Assembly (NCBI GenBank): GCA_902805735.1
Contig: CADCTW010000207.1
Coordinates: 1-35,598 of the forward strand
DNA from: an uncultured Gemmatimonadota bacterium
GTDB lineage: Bacteria; Gemmatimonadota; Gemmatimonadetes; Longimicrobiales; Longimicrobiaceae
Direction of reading: 5' to 3'
Length of the DNA stretch: 35,598 nucleotides
Shown: piece by piece, positions 15,297 to 22,536 of the stretch
Position numbering within the stretch: the first letter of the stretch is position 1
Layout: each line of letters opens with the position of its first letter
Program-made: the position numbers and the translations under genes
Notes under the pieces: model-generated
The model's input: the letters and a program-made list of their open reading frames with translations, nothing else
The model's database searches: none
What the model was told of the DNA's origin: nothing

Positions 15297-17291
15297 TCAA
15301 CGCGCGCCCGGACCACACACCGCGGGGGGTGGACCAGCGCTCCGCCGGCCCGGTGCCCCGGCCCGCGACGCCTCCAGCCACGCCTGGAACATGAGCACGC
15401 ACCAGAGCGCCTGCTGCGCGTTCCGCTCGCCGCGGAGGTGCTGCCGCCACAGCGACCGGATCGGGGCCGGGCGGAGGAATCCCTCCTCGTTCAGCCTGCG
15501 CTCGTCCAGCAGCTCCTCCGCCCACTCCCGCAGCGGCCCGCGGAGCCACCGGTCGACGGGAACGGCAAACCCCACCTTCGGCCGCTCGATCAGGGCGCGG
15601 GGAACGTGCCGGTAGAGCACCCGGCGGAGAACCCGCTTTCCCTGCCCCCCGCGCACCTTCATCTCCAGCGGGAGCCGCCAGGCGAACTCCACGACCGGGT
15701 GGTGAAGGAAGGGAACCCGCGTCTCCAGCGCCACCCCCATCGCCGCGCGGTCCACCTTGGTGAGGATGTCCTCCGCCAGGTAGGTGACCGTGTCCAGGTA
15801 CATCATCCGCTCGGTGAAGTCGTCCATTTCCGGCCGGCGGGCCGAGTCGGTGACGGGCGTGGGCGGCTCCTGCGCGCCGCGTACGATGGAGACAGGATCG
15901 GTCCAGCTCGACACCAGGTGGGAATAGACGGCCTCCGGAGTCGCCGCGCCCAGCACCCCCGCCAGCTTGCGGGCACGGTCCGCGAGCTGCGGCTGCCGCA
16001 GGCGGGAGCCGATCCGGTCCCAGCTGCCGGGGGACACCGCCGATACGAGCCCGGCTGCCGACGCCCGCAGAGGGCCGGGCATCCAGCGCGTGGAGTTCCA
16101 GATGCGCCGCCCCTGGAAATACCGGTTGTACCCGCCGAAGAGCTCGTCCCCGCCGTCGCCGGACAGGCTCACCGTCACGCTGGAGCGGGCGAGCCGCGCC
16201 ACCAGGAAGGTGGGGATCTGGGAGCTGTCCGCGAACGGCTCGTCGTAGAGGCCCGGGAGCAGCGGGATCACGCCCCGCGCCTCGTCGGCTGTCACGTACA
16301 GCTCGGTGTGCTCCGTCCCCAGGTGCTCGGCCACGGCCCGGGCGTGCTCGGCCTCGTTGAAGCCGGGCTCGTGGAAGCCGAGGGTGAAGGTCCGCACGGG
16401 GCGCGCACTCTGCGCCTGCATGAGCGCGACGATCGCCGACGAGTCCACCCCGCCCGAGAGGAAGGCGCCCAGCGGAACGTCGGCCACCATCTGCTGCGCG
16501 ACGGCGTCGCGCAGCAGGCGCTCCAGCTCGGCCGCGGCCTCCTCTTCCGAGCCCCGGAACGGGTCGGCCGCCCCGCGGGCCACCACCTCCTCCATCGTCC
16601 AGTAGGGCACAGGTGCCGGGAGCGTTCCCGGCGACGCCCCGCGAAGCTCCAGGATGGTGCCCGGCTGCAGCTTCCTCACCTCGCGGTGGATGGAGTACGG
16701 CGCGGGGATGTACGCGTGGCGCATGTAGAGGGCCAGCGCGTCGCGATCCACCTCGCCGCGCCAGGCGGGGTGGGCCCGCAGCGCCTTCAGCTCGGAGCCG
16801 AACAGGAAGGAGCCCCCCATCCAGCCATAGTAGAGGGGCTTCTCCCCCAGCCGGTCCCGGCACAGGAAGAGAGCCCTCTCGCGGCGGTCCCACAGGGCGA
16901 ACGCGAACATCCCCACGAGGCGGCGGACGGCGGGGGCGACCCCCCACTCCTCCACCGCCGCCAGCAGGATCTCGGTGTCCGAGTGTCCCCTGAACCGGTG
17001 CCCCGTCCCCTCCAGCTCCCGGCGCAGCGCGGGGAAGTTGTAGACTTCGCCGTTGTAGGCCACCACGTACCGTCCGCCGGCCGACTCCATCGGCTGGTGG
17101 CCGCTCGCGGAGAGGTCCACGATGGAGAGCCGGCGGTGCCCCAGGGCGATCCCGGCGGCCGGGTCCACCCACACCCCCTCATCGTCGGGACCGCGGTGCC
17201 GGAGGCACCCGGCCATCGCCAGCGCATCCGAGGCGAGCTGGTCGCGGGTGCACTCTTTGGACGCATCCAGGAACCCGGCAAAACCACACAT
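15297..17291 (-). CDS. asnB: Asparagine synthase-like glutamine amidotransferase
   Basis: A 664-aa class II glutamine amidotransferase fused to an asparagine-synthetase-type ATP-pyrophosphatase domain. The nucleophile Cys2 follows the initiator Met (MCGFAGF). RHRGPDDEG and YNGEVYNF complete the glutaminase site, and the PP-loop SGGVDSS is at residues 279-285. Genuine AsnB and the polysaccharide-locus amidotransferases share these motifs. The location, 3 bp after a polytopic membrane protein and beside polysaccharide genes, favours amidation of a sugar acid or glycan. The ATG at 17291 is fixed by the need for Cys2. No strong ribosome site is present, so translation is probably coupled to the upstream gene. 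Confidence 0.87.
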   Translation of the reverse strand: MCGFAGFLDASKECTRDQLASDALAMAGCLRHRGPDDEGVWVDPAAGIALGHRRLSIVDLSASGHQPMESAGGRYVVAYNGEVYNFPALRRELEGTGHRFRGHSDTEILLAAVEEWGVAPAVRRLVGMFAFALWDRRERALFLCRDRLGEKPLYYGWMGGSFLFGSELKALRAHPAWRGEVDRDALALYMRHAYIPAPYSIHREVRKLQPGTILELRGASPGTLPAPVPYWTMEEVVARGAADPFRGSEEEAAAELERLLRDAVAQQMVADVPLGAFLSGGVDSSAIVALMQAQSARPVRTFTLGFHEPGFNEAEHARAVAEHLGTEHTELYVTADEARGVIPLLPGLYDEPFADSSQIPTFLVARLARSSVTVSLSGDGGDELFGGYNRYFQGRRIWNSTRWMPGPLRASAAGLVSAVSPGSWDRIGSRLRQPQLADRARKLAGVLGAATPEAVYSHLVSSWTDPVSIVRGAQEPPTPVTDSARRPEMDDFTERMMYLDTVTYLAEDILTKVDRAAMGVALETRVPFLHHPVVEFAWRLPLEMKVRGGQGKRVLRRVLYRHVPRALIERPKVGFAVPVDRWLRGPLREWAEELLDERRLNEEGFLRPAPIRSLWRQHLRGERNAQQALWCVLMFQAWLEASRAGAPGRRSAGPPPAVCGPGAR

Positions 17292-17294
17292 GGA

Positions 17295-18620
17295 CTAGAC
17301 CCGAGCAGGAGAAGCGGGTGCCCGGCGCCTGCTCAGGTAGAGCAGCAAGCCGAGCAGCACCGGAAGCATCTGGAGCTTGAAGCGTACCGCGGCACCCATG
17401 TTGTGAGACGAGATGAACCCGTAGAAGGCGGCCCAGGTCAGCAGGAGCAGTATGGCCCAGACCACGAGGGGCTCCCTGAGGGTGCTCCACTTCACACGCA
17501 CCACCGCCAGCCCGAGCAGAACGACCAGGAACAGGTTCTCCAGCCCGGCCAGCAGGCCGAACGGGTTCATCACCTCGCCCGGGAGGGGGCGGAAAAGCGC
17601 CGTGAACATCCCGCGCGGGAGGAAGGCGAGCACGCTTCCCAGTCCTGTGAACTCCACCGTCTGCTGAACGGCGGAGCCTCCCTCCCAGCCGCGCTGGAGG
17701 TTCTGTACCGTCGTGTAGAAGTCCTGCATCGCCGCCAGGCCGAGCCGGGCGGCGAAGCGGTCGAGCACCAGCGCCCCCGCCGCCAGCCCCCCCAGGAGGA
17801 ACGCACCCTTCCCCGCCACGCCGGGCGCCCTGAGCACCAGCAGGGCGAAGAGCGGAAGGAGCAGGATGGGGCCGGCCCAGAAGCGCACCGAGACGGCCAG
17901 CAGGAGGCCGGCCAGCAGCGGCAAGCCGTACCTCCACCGCCCCGTGCGGTCCCACCCGATCACCCCGTACACGTACAGGGCGATGCCGAGCAGCTGGATG
18001 GGATCCTTGCCCAGGATCGAAGACCAGAAAAGGATGGAGGGGTAGAGACCGAACACGTACAGGAGGCGTGGCTTCTCCTCGCCGCAATAGAGCACCGCCG
18101 CCCGGTAGAAGACGTAGACCGCGACGAGGCCGACCATGGCGAAAGTGACCTTCAGGGCGTGGTACGAGTCAGGAAGCAGATAGGTCTGGATCCACGCGAC
18201 CCCGGCCAGCACGTTCCCTCGGCCCGACATCCACCAGCTCACGGAGCCCAGGGGCGGACGGGATTGCTGCGAGGCCCAGAAGTACCCGTACGCGTCCAGG
18301 GAGTAGCTCCACTCGTACAGGAGCATGAGGGTGAGCGTGACGATGCACTTCGCGCCCCAGAGGACGAGCAGGGGCGTTCGGTCGCCCGAGGCCACCGGCC
18401 ACAGGAAGATGCCCGCCCCCAGCAGGGTGGCCCAGACCAGCGCGAACAGGTAGTCGGCCTGGATGTCTGGACGGGCGATGTGCCTCCCCCACACGTGGAG
18501 GAGGCCGGCGAAGCTGGGGATCGCGGCGCCGAGCGCGATCCCCATCAGGACCGGAAGGAGGCCGACGCGCCCGCGCCCCGCGCCCACCGGGCGCAGCGAG
18601 CCTGTCTGTTCAGACACCAT
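17295..18620 (-). CDS. Polytopic membrane protein, candidate polymerase or lipid-dependent glycosyltransferase
   Basis: A 441-aa protein with about ten hydrophobic segments from residue 20 to 430 and a long periplasmic-type loop around residues 110-150. The segment LYPSILFWSSILGKDPIQLLG resembles the conserved region of membrane proteins found in exopolysaccharide loci (Wzy/EpsG-like or PMT-like), where it lies next to a catalytic loop. The sequence does not separate a polymerase from a lipid-linked glycosyltransferase. It starts with ATG-GTG at 18618-18620; either codon could serve. It sits 97 bp downstream of the beta-helix gene and 3 bp upstream of the amidotransferase gene, so the three form one unit. 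Confidence 0.75.
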   Translation of the reverse strand: MVSEQTGSLRPVGAGRGRVGLLPVLMGIALGAAIPSFAGLLHVWGRHIARPDIQADYLFALVWATLLGAGIFLWPVASGDRTPLLVLWGAKCIVTLTLMLLYEWSYSLDAYGYFWASQQSRPPLGSVSWWMSGRGNVLAGVAWIQTYLLPDSYHALKVTFAMVGLVAVYVFYRAAVLYCGEEKPRLLYVFGLYPSILFWSSILGKDPIQLLGIALYVYGVIGWDRTGRWRYGLPLLAGLLLAVSVRFWAGPILLLPLFALLVLRAPGVAGKGAFLLGGLAAGALVLDRFAARLGLAAMQDFYTTVQNLQRGWEGGSAVQQTVEFTGLGSVLAFLPRGMFTALFRPLPGEVMNPFGLLAGLENLFLVVLLGLAVVRVKWSTLREPLVVWAILLLLTWAAFYGFISSHNMGAAVRFKLQMLPVLLGLLLYLSRRRAPASPARV

Positions 18621-18717
18621 GGATCAGGGCTGAGGACCGGGAAGCTCGGCCAGGGCCGAGGCAATCGTTGAACATAAACGATCGTCACAGACGGCGGAAG
18701 CGCGCGTTCCGTCACGC

Positions 18718-19587
18718 TCACCCTTCAAAGGTGCACCCGGTGAAGGTGACGTTGTCGTACTTGGACGCGACGTGCCCCTTGAAATGGTCGTGCGCGGGGT
18801 CGCGGACGAAGCGGCAGCGCTCGAAGTGCACGTTCCGCAGGTGCACGCAGGGGCCGTGGATGGTGCAGTCGCGCACCACGTTCCTGCCGCCCGGGAAGGT
18901 GAGCCAGAGCGACCACCCCGTGCGCGCGGCCCGCACGGTGACCCGCTCGATCAGCACGCCGCGCGTGTCGGTGCCGTCGCAGATGATCCCGAAGTTGTGG
19001 CAGTCGCTGATGGTGCCGTCGCGGACGACCAGGTCGCGGTTCCCGGGGGTCCCCGGATCCGGCTCGAAGTCGATGCCGGCCGCGGGGCCGCGTGGGGCGC
19101 CGCGCACGTCGCGGATGGAGAAGCCGGACACCGTGACGCGCTCCGCGCCCACGAAGGAGATGCCGTTGCGGCGGGCGCCCGCCACGTGCAGGCCCGTGAT
19201 CTGCACGTCGCGCGTGACCCCGAGCACGGCTCCGTAGGGTTCCGTGGAGCCGATGGTGGCCCCGTCGCCCATGACCTCCGACACGCGGATGTCGGAGAAG
19301 CGGGAGTTCCGCACGGCGGCCAGGAACAGGCCGTGCCCCCACTCGCCGTTGAACCCTCGCGGCACGCGCGGCCGGTTGCCGACCAGCTCGTAGCCGCGCA
19401 CGCTCAGCCCCGAGGCCCGCATGTGCCGCAGGAGCTGGTAGTGGGTGGCGGTGTCGGGGCCGCTGTATACGATGCGGGTACGCTGCTGGGCGCCGAGCGC
19501 CCGCGCCAGGCCGTCAGGGGTCGCCGCGAGGGCAGGCGGCAGCGCCGCGGCGGAGATCAGACGCAACAGGAAATCGCGGCGGTTCAT
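18718..19587 (-). CDS. Tat-exported right-handed beta-helix protein
   Basis: A 289-aa protein with a twin-arginine signal (RRDFLLR at residues 3-9, then a hydrophobic alanine-rich stretch to about residue 22). Repeating short beta-strand units typical of right-handed parallel beta-helix proteins follow, such as NSRFSDIRVSEV, RDVQITGLHVAG, ERVTVSGFSIRD, RDLVVRDGTISDC and RGVLIERVTVRAA. Such folds in polysaccharide loci are often lyases, C5-epimerases or deacetylase-like modules acting on the polymer in the periplasm. No catalytic residue set could be assigned here. The ATG at 19587 has GAGGAG immediately upstream. It is the first gene of the minus-strand unit with the membrane protein and amidotransferase. 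Confidence 0.8.
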   Translation of the reverse strand: MNRRDFLLRLISAAALPPALAATPDGLARALGAQQRTRIVYSGPDTATHYQLLRHMRASGLSVRGYELVGNRPRVPRGFNGEWGHGLFLAAVRNSRFSDIRVSEVMGDGATIGSTEPYGAVLGVTRDVQITGLHVAGARRNGISFVGAERVTVSGFSIRDVRGAPRGPAAGIDFEPDPGTPGNRDLVVRDGTISDCHNFGIICDGTDTRGVLIERVTVRAARTGWSLWLTFPGGRNVVRDCTIHGPCVHLRNVHFERCRFVRDPAHDHFKGHVASKYDNVTFTGCTFEG

Positions 19588-20158
19588 CGCTCCTCATCCG
19601 GTTTGGGAGTCCACTCGCCCTCTCCTACCGCCGGAGAGCCGGTGGGGTCCAGGCCCGAGGAATGGACGTGCGCCGCGAGCCCGCCCCGCCCGCGGCCCGA
19701 GCTGCCGGAAAGGGGCTCCGCCGCCGCGCCCGTTCCGCCCGGGGCCGGACCTGCGTGCTTGACGCATCGGTATGCCCCGGTTAGTCTTCACGCTATTTTG
19801 CAACCGGGGCCGCGGGCGGCAAGTCCATGCGTGGCAACAGCATAGCCCACCCGGAGCATGGCCGGCCGCGAACGTGTTCCGCACCGCTTCCGCGCCCTGG
19901 CTCGACCGCGCCCCAGCGTGCCGGGAACGGACCGACGCTCGCGAACGGCCGGGTGTCCCGGGCGGCGAATCGCGTGGTGAGCGGGTCGGGGCTCCGGCTC
20001 GCCGCCCGCTGATGCAAAAGGGCTGCGCCGGGGGCTGGCTTGCCGCGGCCCGGACATGCTCGCGATGCAGGTGCGCAGGTCGTGGAGTTGGCGTACGCTC
20101 CGCGGCTGACATCGAGTGTGGAATGGCTGTTGAAACCGCAGAGGGACGGGCAGTTTAC
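19588..20158. other. Divergent intergenic region between the minus- and plus-strand gene sets
   Basis: This is the long spacer separating the beta-helix gene from wzm. No credible gene is present; the frames are short and arginine/alanine-rich. Two weak promoter-like pairs point in opposite directions near an AT-richer patch at 19780-19800: TTGCCG (19817-19822) with CAAAAT (19795-19800) on the minus strand, and TTGACG (19759-19764) with TAGTCT (19782-19787) on the plus strand. Neither is strong. Confidence 0.55.
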
Positions 20159-20159
20159 G

Positions 20160-20188
20160 TTGACTTCCCTACTGCCAATTGCTAAAAT
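20160..20188 (+). promoter_or_regulatory. Strong sigma70-type promoter of the export/polysaccharide cluster
   Basis: TTGACT (20160-20165), exactly 17 nt, TAAAAT (20183-20188). It is the closest match to the sigma70 consensus in the window and lies in an AT-rich island within GC-rich DNA. Transcription should begin near 20195 and give a leader of about 100-130 nt before wzm. Confidence 0.72.
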
Positions 20189-20215
20189 CGGGCCTCCTTT
20201 TCCCTGAAACGGGTA

Positions 20216-20287
20216 TGGCAGGCGGAACTCGAGCGACGGCTTGCGTGCGAACGGCCACGCTGGCCGCCGGTCGCGTCCCGCCTGTCA
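20216..20287 (+). promoter_or_regulatory. Structured 5' leader of wzm
   Basis: An outer stem of 10 bp (20216-20225 with 20278-20287, one G-U) encloses two inner stems: GCGAC/GTCGC (20233-20237 with 20270-20274) and CGGCCA-CGC-TGGCCG (20252-20266). The structure ends just before the first possible wzm start codon, so it could influence translation. In GC-rich DNA chance folding is common, and no riboswitch class is recognised. Confidence 0.35.
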
Positions 20288-20323
20288 CACTGGATGAACT
20301 TGACGATGAACGGTGGAGATCTG

Positions 20324-21220
20324 GTGTCGGAAACAACCGCGGCCGCGAGGGGGAGCCGCACCCCCGCGAAATCTCGAAACCCGCTGCCCTCGGCCGCCCC
20401 AGATCCGCCGCTCGTGGTGATTGACGCCAGCCGACCGCCGCGCGGGCTGGACCTGCGTGAGATCTGGGCATATCGCGAGCTGCTCTATTTCCTCATCTGG
20501 CGCGACCTCAAGGTGCGCTACAAGCAGACGGCGCTCGGCGTGGCATGGGTCGCCATGCTCCCGCTGGCCAGCGCCCTGATCTTCACCGTCTTCCTCGGAC
20601 GGGTGGCGCAGATCGGCTCGGACGGGCTCCCGTACCCGCTGTTCGCGTACGCCGCTCTGCTGCCGTGGACGTTCTTTTCGACCGCGGCCGCGTCCGGCGC
20701 GGGCAGCCTGGCCGGGAGCGCGCACCTGATCACCAAGGTCTATTTCCCGCGCGCGCTGATCCCCGCGGCCGCAGTGGGGGCGCGGCTGGTGGATTTCGGG
20801 ATCGCGAGCACGGTGCTGATCGCGATGATGCTGTATTACCGGATCGGTCCGGGCATCGGCGTGCTGATGCTGCCGGTGCTCATCCTGCTCCTGATGCTGT
20901 TCACGGTGGCGTTCGTCATGTGGTCGTCGGCGCTCAACGTCCGCTACCGGGACGTGGGCATGGTGGTGCCGGTGGCGCTGCAGCTGTGGATGTTCGTCTC
21001 GCCCATCGTGTACCCGATGAGCCTGGTCCCGGAGAAGTGGCGGCTCCTGTACAGCCTGAACCCTCTGGCGGGGATCATCGGAAACTTCCGCGCCGCGCTG
21101 TCCGGCGGGGCCTTCGACTGGACGTCGCTCGCCATCGCGGCGGTGATCACCCTGGCGCTTCTCGCCTACGCGGCGCGCGAGTTCGGCCGTGTGGAGCGCA
21201 ACTTCGCCGATTTCATCTGA
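20324..21220 (+). CDS. wzm: ABC-2 type polysaccharide export permease
   Basis: Inner-membrane channel half of an ABC exporter that moves a lipid-linked O-antigen or capsule chain to the periplasm. It is 298 aa from the GTG at 20324. An ABC-2 membrane domain with six hydrophobic segments is visible, preceded by the family-typical amphipathic N-terminal stretch (LREIWAYRELLYFLIWRDLK VRYKQT, written with a break). GTG was chosen because GGTGGAG lies 5 nt upstream. In-frame ATGs at 20294 and 20306 would lengthen it by 10 or 6 residues but have no ribosome site. It is the first gene after the strong promoter, and wzt starts 5 bp downstream. Confidence 0.92.
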   Translation: MSETTAAARGSRTPAKSRNPLPSAAPDPPLVVIDASRPPRGLDLREIWAYRELLYFLIWRDLKVRYKQTALGVAWVAMLPLASALIFTVFLGRVAQIGSDGLPYPLFAYAALLPWTFFSTAAASGAGSLAGSAHLITKVYFPRALIPAAAVGARLVDFGIASTVLIAMMLYYRIGPGIGVLMLPVLILLLMLFTVAFVMWSSALNVRYRDVGMVVPVALQLWMFVSPIVYPMSLVPEKWRLLYSLNPLAGIIGNFRAALSGGAFDWTSLAIAAVITLALLAYAAREFGRVERNFADFI

Positions 21221-21225
21221 GGCGT

Positions 21226-22536
21226 ATGCTTCCGGCCATCAAAGTCGAGAACCTGAGCAAGCAGTACCTGATCGGAACGCGCGCAGCGTCGGGGTCGTTC
21301 CGGGACGCGTTCGGCGACTTCGCGCGCTCGCCGCTTTCCGCCCTGCGCCGCGACCGCCCCAGCGCCGACGCGACGCTCTGGGCGCTCAAAGACGTGAGCT
21401 TCGAGATCCAGAAGGGGGACGTCGTCGGCTTCGTGGGGCACAACGGAGCGGGGAAATCCACTCTGCTGAAAGTGCTCTCGCGCATCGTGGCGCCGACCAC
21501 GGGGCGCGTCCAGCTCCACGGCCGCGTAGGCAGCCTTCTGGAGGTCGGGACGGGTTTTCATCCCGAGCTTACCGGGCGGGAGAACATCTACCTGAACGGT
21601 GCCGTGCTCGGCATGCGCCGCAGCGAGATCTCCGCGCGTTTCGACGAGATCGTCTCGTTCTCCGAGATCGAGCGCTTCCTCGACACGCCGGTCAAGCGCT
21701 ACTCGAGCGGCATGTACACGCGCCTTGCGTTCGCCGTCGCCGCGCACCTGGAAACGGAGGTGCTGATCGTCGACGAGGTGCTGGCGGTGGGCGACGTGCA
21801 GTTCCAGAAGAAGTGCATGGGCAAGATGGGCGATGCCGCCCGGCAGGGGCGGACGGTGCTTTTCGTGAGCCACAACATGCAGGCGGTGGCAAACCTCTGC
21901 AGCCGCGCCGTCCTCCTGCAGGCGGGGCAGGTGGTGTTCGAGGGGAGCCCCCTCGACACGATCAACGAGTACCACAAGCACTTCCAGACCGGCGGCACCA
22001 TCCGCACCTACGAGTCGGCCGGCGCCTACGACCCGCGGCTCGCCCTCCATCAGCTGGCAGTGCGCCAGGAGGGCGACGAAACGGGCAGCTTCCTCTCGCA
22101 CCTGCCGATCGAGGTGGAGATGGAAGTCTCGGTCGCCGAGGAGCCCCGGTTCCAGGGGCTGGTGATCGGCTTCGCGCTGTACAACGACAACCAGCTCGAG
22201 GTGTTTTCCAGCTACTTCGACGATCTCGAGAGCACGCGCCCCGGCGAGGCACAGCCCGGGCGCTATCGCCTGCGCTGCACGATCCCCGCGAACTTCCTGC
22301 AGGAGGGCAACTACCGGCTCGTGCCGGACGTGGGGATCTCGCAGGTGAAGCGTGTGGCGGACGTGGCCGAGCAGGTCGTCTTCGCGGTGAACAACGTGCG
22401 GGGCGTGGGGAGCCGCTGGCAGCTTCGCGACTGGCGGCGGAACAGCACGCTCCTCCCTCACCTGCCCTGGCAGACGCGGGTCGATGCCGCGCCCGCGGCA
22501 CGCGAGAACGCCGTTGCCGGGCGTGTATTTCCCTGA
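21226..22536 (+). CDS. wzt: ABC transporter ATPase with C-terminal glycan-recognition domain
   Basis: Energises the exporter formed with Wzm. It is 436 aa. It has Walker A GHNGAGKST (residues 71-79), the signature YSSGM (159-163), Walker B VLIVDE (179-184) and the H-loop SH (215-216). Residues from about 250 to 436 form the beta-rich Wzt-C extension, which in O9a-type systems binds the modified end of the finished polysaccharide. This implies chain termination is coupled to export. ATG at 21226 is preceded by GAGG. The stop overlaps the next ATG by 1 nt (TGATG), so the 849-aa gene is translationally coupled. Confidence 0.93.
   Translation: MLPAIKVENLSKQYLIGTRAASGSFRDAFGDFARSPLSALRRDRPSADATLWALKDVSFEIQKGDVVGFVGHNGAGKSTLLKVLSRIVAPTTGRVQLHGRVGSLLEVGTGFHPELTGRENIYLNGAVLGMRRSEISARFDEIVSFSEIERFLDTPVKRYSSGMYTRLAFAVAAHLETEVLIVDEVLAVGDVQFQKKCMGKMGDAARQGRTVLFVSHNMQAVANLCSRAVLLQAGQVVFEGSPLDTINEYHKHFQTGGTIRTYESAGAYDPRLALHQLAVRQEGDETGSFLSHLPIEVEMEVSVAEEPRFQGLVIGFALYNDNQLEVFSSYFDDLESTRPGEAQPGRYRLRCTIPANFLQEGNYRLVPDVGISQVKRVADVAEQVVFAVNNVRGVGSRWQLRDWRRNSTLLPHLPWQTRVDAAPAARENAVAGRVFP

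Noticed and set aside
15111..18671. Plus-strand open frame of almost 1200 codons across asnB and the membrane protein gene
   Set aside because: Both underlying minus-strand genes have firm motifs or membrane segments. The plus-strand translation is repetitive His/Arg/Gly/Pro/Gln with no domain.
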